Part shown: piece by piece, positions 29,355-37,206 of the stretch | How the letters are laid out: the number at the start of each line of letters is the position of its first letter | Position numbering within the stretch: the stretch's first letter is position 1 | NCBI RefSeq assembly: GCF_001425175.1 | Contig: NZ_LMDV01000014.1 | Coordinates: forward strand, 124,001-188,000 | Reading direction: 5' to 3' | Origin: Nocardioides sp. Root1257 | GTDB lineage: Bacteria; Actinomycetota; Actinomycetes; Propionibacteriales; Nocardioidaceae | Length of the DNA: 64,000 bases | Notes under the pieces: model-generated | What the model was told of the DNA's origin: nothing | Seen by the model: only the letters and a program-made list of their open reading frames with translations | The model's database searches: none | Position numbers and translations under genes: made by a program

Positions 29355-30017
29355 GTGGGCCACATCCAGATCACGCCGAGCATCCTCAACGCCGACTTCG
29401 CCCGCCTGGGCGAGGAGGTCGCCCGGATCGGCAGTGCCGACTGGGTGCACGTCGACGTGATGGACAACCACTTCGTGCCCAACCTGACCTTCGGCCCCAC
29501 GATGGTCGAGGCGCTGGCCCGCTCGACCGACGTACCCCTCGACGCGCACCTGATGATCGAGGACGCCGACAACGAGGCGCTGGCGTACGTCGAGGCCGGC
29601 TGCGGCTCGGTGACGTTCCACGTCGAGGCCGCGAAGGCGCCGGTGCGGCTGGCCCGCGAGATCCGTGCCCACGGCGCCCGCGCGAGCATGGCGCTCAAGC
29701 CGGCGACGCCGATCGACCCCTACGAGGACCTGCTCGCCGAGCTCGACATGGTGCTGATCATGACCGTCGAGCCGGGCTTCGGCGGCCAGAAGTTCCTCGA
29801 CCTGTGCCTGCCGAAGATCCGCCGCGCCCGCGAGCTGATGGACAAGCACGGCGTCGAGACCTGGCTCCAGGTCGACGGCGGCGTGAGCCTCGAGACGATC
29901 GAGCGCTGCGCGGAGGCCGGCGCGGACGTGTTCGTCGCCGGGTCGGCCGTCTACTCCGCCGACGACCCCGACCGGATGATCGGCGACCTGCGTGCCAAGG
30001 CGGCGTCCACCCGCTGA
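29355..30017 (+). CDS. rpe: Ribulose-phosphate 3-epimerase
   Basis: A 220-aa TIM-barrel enzyme that interconverts ribulose-5-P and xylulose-5-P in the pentose phosphate pathway. Signatures are ITPSILNADFARL, the metal-binding WVHVDVMDNHFVPNLTFG, DAHLMIE, VEPGFGGQKF and LQVDGGVS. The upstream position relative to the riboflavin operon is conserved, and ribulose-5-P is a riboflavin precursor. A 12-bp hairpin follows, separating it from the riboswitch. Confidence 0.95.
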   Translation: MGHIQITPSILNADFARLGEEVARIGSADWVHVDVMDNHFVPNLTFGPTMVEALARSTDVPLDAHLMIEDADNEALAYVEAGCGSVTFHVEAAKAPVRLAREIRAHGARASMALKPATPIDPYEDLLAELDMVLIMTVEPGFGGQKFLDLCLPKIRRARELMDKHGVETWLQVDGGVSLETIERCAEAGADVFVAGSAVYSADDPDRMIGDLRAKAASTR

Positions 30018-30045
30018 GCGGTCCCGTCTCGTGATGTGACCCGTC

Positions 30046-30073
30046 CCACGGAGCCGGGCGACCGGCTCTGTGG
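30046..30073 (+). terminator. Hairpin terminator after rpe
   Basis: A 12-bp stem (30046-30057 with 30062-30073, one G-T wobble) is closed by a GCGA tetraloop; the core arms are GAGCCGG and CCGGCTC. There is no T-run. It lies between rpe and the FMN riboswitch and would keep rpe transcripts out of the rib operon. Confidence 0.6.
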
Positions 30074-30103
30074 CAGACTCGCCCCGACGAGTTTTCAACT
30101 CGC

Positions 30104-30236
30104 GTGCTCTGGGGTCGGTGTAATTCCGAGCCGGCGGTGACTGAGAGATCAGAAGTCCGCGACCCGGTCACAGCCAGTGACCGGTTGACCAGGTGAGAAT
30201 CCTGGACCGACGGTGAAAGTCCGGATGGGAAGCGCA
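30104..30236 (+). ncRNA. FMN riboswitch (RFN element)
   Basis: The conserved RFN blocks occur in order: CTCTGGGGTCGGTG (30107-30120), CCGAGCCGGCGGT, AGTCCGCGACCC, GACCAGGTGAGAATCCTGG (30187-30205), ACCGACGGTGAAAGTCC and GGATGGGAAG to about 30231. It precedes ribD by 82 nt. FMN binding would shut down the rib operon. The downstream region has no T-run terminator but has a helix over the ribD ribosome site. Confidence 0.95.
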
Positions 30237-30280
30237 CGCAGGTGTCGTCACGCGTACGTCGTACGTGTGCGACCCGTCCA

Positions 30281-30312
30281 GCCCCGGAGTCCGTGATCGG
30301 ACGATGAGGGGC
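30281..30312 (+). promoter_or_regulatory. Shine-Dalgarno-masking hairpin of the ribD leader
   Basis: GCCCC (30281-30285) pairs with GGGGC (30308-30312), enclosing a second stem TCCG/CGGA (30290-30293 with 30298-30301). The GGGG is part of GAGGGG, the ribD ribosome-binding site 6 nt before ATG 30318. This looks like the OFF-state expression platform of the FMN riboswitch, acting on translation. Confidence 0.55.
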
Positions 30313-30317
30313 CAGCC

Positions 30318-31352
30318 ATGAGCACCACCGCCGCCGAGCAGGCCGCGATGCGTCGCGCCCTCGAGCTGGCGGCGACGCCGGGCGTCCCGCTCGGCCCCAA
30401 CCCGCGCGTCGGCTGCGTCCTGCTCGCCGACGACGGCAGCACGGTCGCCGAGGGCTTCCACCGCGGCGCCGGCACGCCGCACGCCGAGGCCGACGCGCTC
30501 GCCCGGGCGGGCGACCGGGCGCGGGGGACGACCGCCGTCGTCACCCTCGAGCCCTGCAACCACACGGGCCGCACCGCCCCGTGCGCGCAGGCGCTCATCG
30601 CGGCCGGCGTACGCCGGGTCGTGTTCGCGCAGTCCGACCCCAACCCCGCCGCTGCCGGGGGCGCCGACACCCTGCGCGCCGCCGGCATCGAGGTCGAGTC
30701 GGGACTGATGACGGTCGAGTCGAGACTTCTGAACACGGTCTGGACCTTCGCGGTGGAGCACGGTCGCCCGTTCGTCACCTGGAAGTTCGCCACCACCCTC
30801 GACGGTCGCAGCGCGGCCGCCGACGGCACCAGCCGCTGGGTCAGCTCGCTCGCCTCGCGACGCGACACCCACCGGCTCCGGGCGCTGTGCGACGTCATGC
30901 TGGTCGGCACCAACACCGTCGCCGTCGACGACCCGCTGCTGACCGTCCGCGACGACCAGGACCAGCCGCTCCCCGTCCAGCCGCTGCGGGCGGTCATGGG
31001 GGAGCGCGACCTCGACCCGGGCCGCCGGCTCTTCAACAGTGACGCGGACAGCGTCCACCTCCGCACCCGGGACCCGCGCGAGGCGCTCGCGGAGCTCTAC
31101 GCCCGCGACCGCCAGCACGTCTTCCTCGAGGGCGGACCGACCCTGGCTGCCGCCTTCCTGCACGCGGACCTGGTCGACGAGATCGTCGTGTACGTCGCGC
31201 CGATGCTCCTCGGCGCCGGTCGCTCCGCCGTCGCCGACCTCGGAATCACGACCATCGCCGATGCGTTCCGACCCCGGGTCACCGACATCACCGTGCTCGA
31301 CGGTGACCCGGACGGCAACGTCCGGTTCACCCTGACCCCCGAGAGGCACTGA
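30318..31352 (+). CDS. ribD: Riboflavin deaminase/reductase RibD
   Basis: A 344-aa bifunctional enzyme of riboflavin synthesis. The N-terminal zinc deaminase has PHAEADAL (catalytic HAE) and PCNHTGRTAPC (zinc Cys); the C-terminal reductase, from about 150, has VTWKFATTLDGRSAAADGTS, WVSS and LEGGPTLAAAF. It carries out the second and third steps after GTP cyclohydrolase II. ATG 30318 follows GAGGGG, under riboswitch control. ribE starts 1 bp after its stop. Confidence 0.95.
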   Translation: MSTTAAEQAAMRRALELAATPGVPLGPNPRVGCVLLADDGSTVAEGFHRGAGTPHAEADALARAGDRARGTTAVVTLEPCNHTGRTAPCAQALIAAGVRRVVFAQSDPNPAAAGGADTLRAAGIEVESGLMTVESRLLNTVWTFAVEHGRPFVTWKFATTLDGRSAAADGTSRWVSSLASRRDTHRLRALCDVMLVGTNTVAVDDPLLTVRDDQDQPLPVQPLRAVMGERDLDPGRRLFNSDADSVHLRTRDPREALAELYARDRQHVFLEGGPTLAAAFLHADLVDEIVVYVAPMLLGAGRSAVADLGITTIADAFRPRVTDITVLDGDPDGNVRFTLTPERH

Positions 31353-31353
31353 C

Positions 31354-31959
31354 ATGTTCACCGGAATCGTCGAGGAGCTCGGCACCGTCGCCGCGGTCGA
31401 GGACCAGGGCGACGCGATCCGCCTCAGCATCCGCGCCACCACCGTGCTCGAGGACGCCGGACTCGGCGACTCGATCTCCGTCAACGGCTGCTGCCTGACG
31501 ATCACGACGTACGACGCGGAGACCTGGACCGCCGACGTCATGCAGGAGACGCTCGACAAGACCAGCCTGTACGGCGTACGCCCCGGCGACCGGGTCAACC
31601 TCGAGCGCGCGGTCACCGCCGACAAGCGCCTCGGCGGCCACATCGTGCAGGGCCACGTCGACGGCGTCGGCACCGTGGTGAGCCGCACCCCCAGCGAGCA
31701 CTGGGAGGTCGTCGAGATCGCCATGCCCGGGGCCCTGAGCCGCTACCTCGTCGACAAGGGCTCGATCACCGTCGACGGCGTCAGCCTGACCGTCGTCGAG
31801 GCGGGCACCGACCGGTTCACGGTCAGCCTGATCCCCGAGACCCTGGCGCGCACCACGCTCGGCACCCGCCAGCCCGGCGACCGCGTCAACCTCGAGGTCG
31901 ACGTGATCGCCAAGTACGTCGAGCGGCTGCTCCCGTACGCCGGGAAGGACGACGCATGA
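31354..31959 (+). CDS. ribE: Riboflavin synthase alpha chain
   Basis: A 201-aa protein made of two lumazine-binding repeats; it opens MFTGIVEELG and contains VNGCCLTIT and GGHIVQGHVDGVG in the first half and VDGVSLTVVE in the second. It dismutates two dimethylribityllumazines to riboflavin. It begins 1 bp after ribD and overlaps ribM by 4 bp, so translation is coupled along the operon. Confidence 0.95.
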   Translation: MFTGIVEELGTVAAVEDQGDAIRLSIRATTVLEDAGLGDSISVNGCCLTITTYDAETWTADVMQETLDKTSLYGVRPGDRVNLERAVTADKRLGGHIVQGHVDGVGTVVSRTPSEHWEVVEIAMPGALSRYLVDKGSITVDGVSLTVVEAGTDRFTVSLIPETLARTTLGTRQPGDRVNLEVDVIAKYVERLLPYAGKDDA

Positions 31960-32657
31960 GCACCCTGTCCTCGTTCTACGACGCCCACCTGACCATCGCC
32001 GGTCACCCGATCACCTGGCGCGAGATCCTCGGCAACGCGTTCGGCTTCGCCTCCGCCGTCGGCGGGCTCCGGCGCCGGGTCTGGGCCTGGCCGGTCGGCA
32101 TCGTCGGCAACGTCCTGCTCTTCACCGTCTTCATCGCCGCGACGTTCGACGCGCAGGCCCAGCAGCCGCTCTTCGGCCAGGCCGGCCGCCAGGTCTTCTT
32201 CATCATCACCAGCATTTACGGGTGGCACCGCTGGCAGCAGGCCAAGCAGGCCCACGGCGGTGGCGACGTCCCGGCCGTCGACCCGCGGTGGGCGACCGCG
32301 CGGGAGCGGGTCGCCTACCTGGTCGCGGCAGCCGCGGGCGTCCTCGTGTGCCAGTGGGTGTTCTCGGTCGTCGGCGCCGGCTGGCCGGCGCCGCGCTGGT
32401 ACTACTGGTGCGACGCCTGGATCTTCGTCGGCTCGATGCTGGCGACGTACGCGATGGCGCGCGGCTGGAACGACTTCTGGCTCGCCTGGATCGCGGTCGA
32501 CCTGGTCGGCGTACCGCTGCTGTGGCACTCGGGCTACTACCCCTCCGCGATCCTCTACGTCTTCTACGGCGGCCTCTGCGTCGCCGGCTTCATCACCTGG
32601 CTGCGCGCCAGCACGACCGCACCCGGTCAGGAACTCCGAGAGAAGGTCCCCGCATGA
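31956..32657 (+). CDS. ribM: PnuC-family transporter in the rib operon, probable riboflavin importer RibM
   Basis: A 233-aa membrane protein with about six helices, of the PnuC fold (ITWREILGNAFGFASAVGGL, WAWPVGIVGNVLLF, SIYGWHRWQ, LVGVPLLWHSGYYPSAILYV). Location decides the likely substrate: it sits between ribE and ribAB under an FMN riboswitch, the arrangement of the Streptomyces riboflavin transporter gene ribM. A nicotinamide riboside substrate, as in typical PnuC, is less likely. ATG 31956 overlaps ribE by 4 bp and its stop overlaps ribAB. Confidence 0.8.
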   Translation: MSTLSSFYDAHLTIAGHPITWREILGNAFGFASAVGGLRRRVWAWPVGIVGNVLLFTVFIAATFDAQAQQPLFGQAGRQVFFIITSIYGWHRWQQAKQAHGGGDVPAVDPRWATARERVAYLVAAAAGVLVCQWVFSVVGAGWPAPRWYYWCDAWIFVGSMLATYAMARGWNDFWLAWIAVDLVGVPLLWHSGYYPSAILYVFYGGLCVAGFITWLRASTTAPGQELREKVPA

Positions 32658-33916
32658 CCGAGCACCAGCACGAGAACGTCCGGCTCGACAGCATCGAGCG
32701 AGCCATCGCCGATATCGCCGCCGGCAGGGCCGTGATCGTCGTCGACGACGAGACCCGCGAGAACGAGGGCGACATCATCTTCGCCGCCAGCAAGGCGACG
32801 CCGGACCTGATGGCGTTCACGATCCGGCACAGCAGCGGCGTCATCTGCGTCCCGATGCCGGCCGACATGCTCGACCGGCTCGAGATCCCGCTGATGACAC
32901 CGCACAACAAGGACAAGCTGCGCACGGCGTACACGATCTCCGTCGACGCGCGCGACGGCGTCAGCACCGGCATCTCCGCTGCCGACCGCGCCCACACGGC
33001 CCGCGTCCTCGCCGACTCGGCGACCGAGCCGTGGGAGATCACCCGCCCCGGGCACGTCTTCCCGCTGCGCTACCGCGAGGGTGGCGTGCTCGTCCGCCGC
33101 GGCCACACCGAGGCCGCCGTCGACCTGGCCACGCTCGCCGGCCTCACGCCGGCCGGCGTCCTGGTCGAGGTCGTCAATGACGACGGCACCATGAAGCGGG
33201 CGCCCGAGCTGCGCGAGTTCGCCGACGAGCACGGCCTGGCGATGATCTCGATCGACGACCTGGTCCGCTACCGGCGCCGCCACGAGAACCTCGTGGAGCG
33301 GGTCGCCGAGACCCGGCTGCCCACGCGCCACGGCGACTTCACGGCGTACGGCTACCGGATCACGGTGGACGACTCCGAGCACATCGCCCTCGTGTACGGC
33401 GACGTGTCGGGCGACGCCCCGGTGCTGACCCGGGTCCACTCCGAGTGCCTGACCGGCGACGTCTTCGGCAGCAGCCGCTGCGACTGCGGCCCGCAGCTCG
33501 ACGAGGCGCTGGAGCGCATCGTCGCGGAGGGTCGCGGCGTGGTCGTCTACCTGCGGGGGCACGAGGGCCGGGGGATCGGCCTGGTCGCCAAGCTGCAGGC
33601 CTACCAGCTCCAGGACGGCGGCCGCGACACCGTGGACGCCAACCTCGACCTCGGCCTGCCGGCCGACGCGCGCCACTACGGCACCGCCACCCAGGTGCTG
33701 CGCGACCTCGGGGTGACCAACGTCCGGCTGATGACCAACAACCCGGACAAGGTCGAGAACCTCGAGGACTTCGGCGTCCACGTCGCCGAGCGGGTGGCGC
33801 TCACGCCGCACCCCAACGACCACAACCTCGCCTACCTGCTGACCAAGCGTGACCGGATGGGCCACGACCTCCCCAACCTCGCTGCCGAGGCAGCCGACCT
33901 CGCGAACGGAGCCTGA
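32654..33916 (+). CDS. ribAB: Bifunctional DHBP synthase / GTP cyclohydrolase II
   Basis: A 420-aa fusion. The N-terminal 3,4-dihydroxy-2-butanone-4-phosphate synthase (about 1-205) has VDDETRENEGDIIFAA, IRHSSGVICVP and RRGHTEAAVDLA. The C-terminal GTP cyclohydrolase II (about 210-400) has the zinc site SECLTGDVFGSSRCDCG, YLRGHEGRGIGL and LMTNNPDKV. It makes both riboflavin precursors, from ribulose-5-P and GTP. ATG 32654 overlaps the transporter stop by 4 bp. Confidence 0.95.
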   Translation: MTEHQHENVRLDSIERAIADIAAGRAVIVVDDETRENEGDIIFAASKATPDLMAFTIRHSSGVICVPMPADMLDRLEIPLMTPHNKDKLRTAYTISVDARDGVSTGISAADRAHTARVLADSATEPWEITRPGHVFPLRYREGGVLVRRGHTEAAVDLATLAGLTPAGVLVEVVNDDGTMKRAPELREFADEHGLAMISIDDLVRYRRRHENLVERVAETRLPTRHGDFTAYGYRITVDDSEHIALVYGDVSGDAPVLTRVHSECLTGDVFGSSRCDCGPQLDEALERIVAEGRGVVVYLRGHEGRGIGLVAKLQAYQLQDGGRDTVDANLDLGLPADARHYGTATQVLRDLGVTNVRLMTNNPDKVENLEDFGVHVAERVALTPHPNDHNLAYLLTKRDRMGHDLPNLAAEAADLANGA

Positions 33917-33917
33917 C

Positions 33918-34403
33918 ATGTCCGGAGACGGAGCACCCGACCAGGAGGTCTTCGACGCCAGTGGCCTCAAGGTCGCCATCGTCGCTGCCAGCTGGCACAC
34001 CCAGGTGATGGACGGGCTGCTCGGCGGCGCCGAGCGCGCGCTCGCCGAGTACGGCGTCACGCAGCACCGCACCGTCCGGGTCCCCGGCACCTTCGAGCTG
34101 CCCGTGGTCGCCGGCGCGCTCGCGGCGCAGGGGTACGGCGCGGTCGTCGCCCTCGGCGTCGTGATCCGCGGCGGCACGCCGCACTTCGAGTACGTCTGCA
34201 GCGCCGCGACCGACGGGCTCGTCCGGGTCGCCCTCGACCACACGGTGGCCGTCGGCTTCGGCGTGCTCACCTGCGACAACGACCAGCAGGCCTTCGAGCG
34301 GGCGGGCCTGCCTCACTCGCGCGAGGACAAGGGCTACGAGGCGACGTCGGCCGCGCTGCTCACCGCCCGGACCCTGGCGTCGGTGAGGACCAGCACGCCG
34401 TAG
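33918..34403 (+). CDS. ribH: 6,7-dimethyl-8-ribityllumazine synthase
   Basis: A 161-aa protein that condenses the two RibAB/RibD products to lumazine, the RibE substrate. Conserved parts are KVAIVAASWHTQVMDGLL, RVPGTFELPVVAGALA and ALGVVIRGGTPHFEYV with the catalytic His, then GVLTCDNDQQAFERAG. It starts 1 bp after ribAB. Its TAG stop doubles as the first bases of the hisE TAGGGT box. It is the last gene of the rib operon. Confidence 0.95.
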   Translation: MSGDGAPDQEVFDASGLKVAIVAASWHTQVMDGLLGGAERALAEYGVTQHRTVRVPGTFELPVVAGALAAQGYGAVVALGVVIRGGTPHFEYVCSAATDGLVRVALDHTVAVGFGVLTCDNDQQAFERAGLPHSREDKGYEATSAALLTARTLASVRTSTP

Positions 34404-34413
34404 GGTTGAGGCC
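34401..34413 (+). promoter_or_regulatory. Leaderless-type promoter box of hisE
   Basis: TAGGGT (34401-34406) uses the ribH stop codon as its first three bases and lies 7 nt before the GTG start of hisE, with no Shine-Dalgarno. This would give hisE-hisG a start independent of the FMN-controlled operon. Confidence 0.45.
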
Positions 34414-34677
34414 GTGAAGACGTTCGACGAGCTCTGGACCGAGCTGAGCGAGAAGGCCCGGTCCCGCCCTGAGGGATCCGGCACCGTGCGCGAGCTCGAC
34501 GCCGGGGTCCATTTCATCGGCAAGAAGCTGGTCGAGGAGGCCGCCGAGTCCTGGATGGCCGCGGAGCACGAGGGTCGCGAGCGGGCAGCCGAGGAGATCA
34601 GCCAGCTGCTCTACCACGCCCAGGTGCTCATGCTCGCGACCGGCATCGAGCTCGACGACGTCTACGCCCACCTCTGA
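34414..34677 (+). CDS. hisE: Phosphoribosyl-ATP pyrophosphatase
   Basis: An 87-aa MazG-like protein for the second step of histidine synthesis. It starts MKTFDELWTELSEKARSRPEGSGTV and has the metal-binding helices GKKLVEEAAESWMAA and EEISQLLYHAQVLML. It is a stand-alone HisE rather than a HisIE fusion, as in mycobacteria. hisG follows after 11 bp. GTG 34414 is 7 nt behind a TAGGGT box and probably leaderless. Confidence 0.93.
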   Translation: MKTFDELWTELSEKARSRPEGSGTVRELDAGVHFIGKKLVEEAAESWMAAEHEGRERAAEEISQLLYHAQVLMLATGIELDDVYAHL

Positions 34678-34688
34678 AAGAACCTGCC

Positions 34689-35534
34689 ATGTCCCTGAGA
34701 ATCGCGGTCCCCAACAAGGGCTCGCTCTCGCAGTCGGCCACCGACATCCTGCGCGAGGCCGGCTACCGGCAGCGCGAGGACTCCAAGCAGCTGACCCTGA
34801 TCGACACCGACAACGGCGTCGAGTTCTTCTACCTGCGCCCGCGCGACATCGCGCTGTACGTCGGCGAGGGCACCCTCGACGTCGGCATCACCGGCCGCGA
34901 CCTGCTGCGCGACTCGGGTGCCAAGGCCGACGAGGTCACCGGGCTCGGCTTCGGCCGAAGCCGCTTCCGCTTCGCCGGGCCGCTGGGCGTCTTCTCCGAC
35001 CTGAGCCAGCTGGCCGGCGCCCGGATCGCCACGTCGTACGTCGGGGTGGTGCGGTCGTTCCTCGAGGAGCACGGCATCGAGGCGACCGTCGTACGCCTCG
35101 ACGGCGCCGTCGAGACCAGCATCAAGCTGGGCGTCGCCGACGTGATCGCCGACGTGGTCGAGACCGGCAGCACCCTGCGCCAGGCCGGCCTGGAGGTCTT
35201 CGGGGCGACGATCCTCGAGTCCGAGGCCGTGCTGGTGACCCGCGGCGGCTCCGTGCCGTCCGGCTTCGAGGTCTTCAAGCGTCGCATCGAGGGCGTCCTG
35301 GTCGCCCGCAGCTACGTGATGATGGACTACGACATCGAGGAGGCCCGGGTCAGCGCCGCCGTCGCCCTGACCCCGGGCATCGAGGGTCCGACCATCGCGC
35401 CGCTCCATCGCGAGGGCTGGGTCGCGGTCCGCGCCATGGTCCCGCGCGACGGCTCCCAGCGGCTGATGGACGAGCTCTACGACATCGGTGCCCGCGGCAT
35501 CCTGCTCACCGACATCCATGCCTGCCGGCTCTGA
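34689..35534 (+). CDS. hisG: ATP phosphoribosyltransferase, long form
   Basis: A 281-aa enzyme for the first step of histidine synthesis. It begins LRIAVPNKGSLSQSATDILREAG, with GITGRDLLRDSG in domain I and the PRPP-binding VIADVVETGSTLRQAGLEVFG (near residues 155-175). Its length and the C-terminal domain (from about 210) identify the long, hexameric, histidine-feedback form, so no HisZ is needed. It overlaps the following membrane-protein gene by 17 bp. Confidence 0.95.
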   Translation: MSLRIAVPNKGSLSQSATDILREAGYRQREDSKQLTLIDTDNGVEFFYLRPRDIALYVGEGTLDVGITGRDLLRDSGAKADEVTGLGFGRSRFRFAGPLGVFSDLSQLAGARIATSYVGVVRSFLEEHGIEATVVRLDGAVETSIKLGVADVIADVVETGSTLRQAGLEVFGATILESEAVLVTRGGSVPSGFEVFKRRIEGVLVARSYVMMDYDIEEARVSAAVALTPGIEGPTIAPLHREGWVAVRAMVPRDGSQRLMDELYDIGARGILLTDIHACRL

Positions 35535-35985
35535 GCCGCGCCGGGTGCCGAGCCTGCCCCACACCTGGCGCCCCTTCGGCGTCCGGATGGCCGGCACGGT
35601 CCTCGGCGCCGGCCTGCTGGTGGTCTGCGCGCTGACCTGGATCGGGTTCGACGAGGAGACCCAGGCCCGGTTCACCTGGTTCCAGCGCGGCACCGTGCTC
35701 GCGCTCGGCCTGCTCGCCTTCACGCTGTGGTTCGCGCTGGTCCGCTCGCGGGTCGTCGCCGAGGAGCGTCGCCTCGTGGTCGTCAACGGCTACCGCCGGC
35801 GCGAGTTCGAGTGGGCCCAGCTCGTCGCGGTGCACCTGCCGCCCGGCGCGCCGTGGGCCACCATCGACCTCGCCGACGGCACCACGGTGGCAGCCATGGG
35901 CATCCAGGGCTCCGACGGCGACCGCGCCAAGCAGGCGGTCCGCCAGCTCCGGGCGCTGGTCGACCAGCAGACCGCGGCGGGCTAG
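35518..35985 (+). CDS. PH-domain membrane protein
   Basis: A 155-aa protein with two membrane helices (about 23-42 and 56-76) followed by a PH-like domain: VVAEERRLVVVNGYRRREFEW, then APWATIDLADGTTVAAMGIQGSDGDRAK. ATG 35518 lies inside the end of hisG (17-bp overlap). Similar genes sit next to hisG or ribH in many actinobacteria, mycobacteria included, but their function is unknown. Its stop is 3 bp from the convergent lipoprotein gene. Confidence 0.75.
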   Translation: MPAGSEPRRVPSLPHTWRPFGVRMAGTVLGAGLLVVCALTWIGFDEETQARFTWFQRGTVLALGLLAFTLWFALVRSRVVAEERRLVVVNGYRRREFEWAQLVAVHLPPGAPWATIDLADGTTVAAMGIQGSDGDRAKQAVRQLRALVDQQTAAG

Positions 35986-35988
35986 GCG

Positions 35989-36624
35989 TCAGCCGCGCCC
36001 CAGGCCGAGCGCCGTGAGCACGTCGGCGCCGCCGTCGAGCACGCCGGGCACCGTCCCGTCACCCTCGCCCTCGCCGGGCGGCGTGGCCGCCGGGTCGTCG
36101 GTCAGGCGGACCTCCCGGCAGCCGTAGTCGTCCACGACCACGCCCACGAGCCCGTCGTCGCCGGGGTAGACGACCATCCAGCGCGGCCCGAGGTCGGCGG
36201 TGCACACCCGACTGCCGTCCGCGAAGGGCACCACCTGCTGCAGCGCGTCGTCGAGGGCCGAGAGCTCCGGCGCCGCCACCGCGGCCGCGCGGCCGTGCAG
36301 CACCCAGGCGAGCTCGGTCCCGCCGCCCTGCGTCTGGGCGGAGTCGACGGGGTCGTAGCGACACGTCCAGGCCCGCTCGGGCGCCGGCAGCGTCGGTTGC
36401 TCCTGGGCGTCTTCCTGGGCGCCGAAGCCGTGTCCGTCGGGGTCGTCGCCCCGGGCCAGCTTCGGCGGGCACACGGTCGCGGGATCGACGGTGGGTGCCG
36501 CCGACGCCGTCGAACGCCCGGAGTCGGCCGCCGGATCCTTGGCGTCGGAGGACGAGCCACCGCAACCGGCGAGCACCGCCGTGAGCGTGGCGACGACGAA
36601 CGGGACCGGGACCGTGGGTCTCAT
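35989..36624 (-). CDS. Lipoprotein, unknown function
   Basis: A 211-aa protein with a lipoprotein signal (FVVATLTAVLAGCGGSSSD, lipid-modified Cys near residue 21) and a Ser/Ala-rich spacer, then a folded part with several Cys (VCPPKL, WTCRYD, VCTADLG, YGCREV) that could make disulfides. This arrangement recalls DUF3558-like exported proteins, but I cannot assign it firmly. It is the last gene of the minus-strand run from ssuC, 36 bp after the kinase-like gene. Confidence 0.65.
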   Translation of the reverse strand: MRPTVPVPFVVATLTAVLAGCGGSSSDAKDPAADSGRSTASAAPTVDPATVCPPKLARGDDPDGHGFGAQEDAQEQPTLPAPERAWTCRYDPVDSAQTQGGGTELAWVLHGRAAAVAAPELSALDDALQQVVPFADGSRVCTADLGPRWMVVYPGDDGLVGVVVDDYGCREVRLTDDPAATPPGEGEGDGTVPGVLDGGADVLTALGLGRG

Positions 36625-36660
36625 GGCACTGGGACGATGCCAGACCGGGGACGGTTCCCT

Positions 36661-37206
36661 CTAGGTCCGGACGACCAGGTCGACCCGGTCCCGGGTCCCG
36701 TGCCGGTCGAAGTGCGCCTGCTCGCCGACCGCCCACGCCTCCCAGTACGGCGCGAACGCGTCGCCGTCCCGTGCCAGACCGCGCGCCATGCGCACGTCGT
36801 GCGCCGCCTCGACCCAGACCAGCACCGTCACCAGGTCGGCGACGCCGAGGGAGCCGGACCCGACCCCCTCGAGCACGACCAGGGGTGCGGGTGCGACCGT
36901 CACCGTCTCGGCGTACGCCCCCGCGACCCAGTCGTAGCGCCGGTAGGTGCCGGGTCGACCGCCCCCGAGCGGCCGCAGCAGCCCGTCGAGCTGGGCGTCC
37001 ACCCGGGGCAACCCGTCCCAGCCCTCGAAGAGGTCGTCCATGTGCACGAGTGCGGCGGACGGCTCGAGCCGGACGATCTCGCCGGCGAGGGTCGTCTTGC
37101 CGGAGCCGGACGGACCGTCGACACAGATCAGGCGGCCCGCCCCGAGGCTCGCCGGGCGGGATCGGGCGAGCTCGACGACCGCGGCAGCCTCAGAAGGCGA
37201 GCCCAT
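36661..37206 (-). CDS. Uridine-kinase-like P-loop kinase
   Basis: A 181-aa nucleotide-binding protein. Walker A is CVDGPSGSGKTTLAGEI near residues 28-44, followed by HMDDLFEGWDGL, a substrate-binding region of uridine-kinase-like proteins, and VVLEGVGSG. It probably phosphorylates a small molecule, perhaps a nucleoside, but the substrate is unknown. Its start overlaps the PLP-enzyme gene by 17 bp, which suggests a linked role. Confidence 0.65.
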   Translation of the reverse strand: MGSPSEAAAVVELARSRPASLGAGRLICVDGPSGSGKTTLAGEIVRLEPSAALVHMDDLFEGWDGLPRVDAQLDGLLRPLGGGRPGTYRRYDWVAGAYAETVTVAPAPLVVLEGVGSGSLGVADLVTVLVWVEAAHDVRMARGLARDGDAFAPYWEAWAVGEQAHFDRHGTRDRVDLVVRT

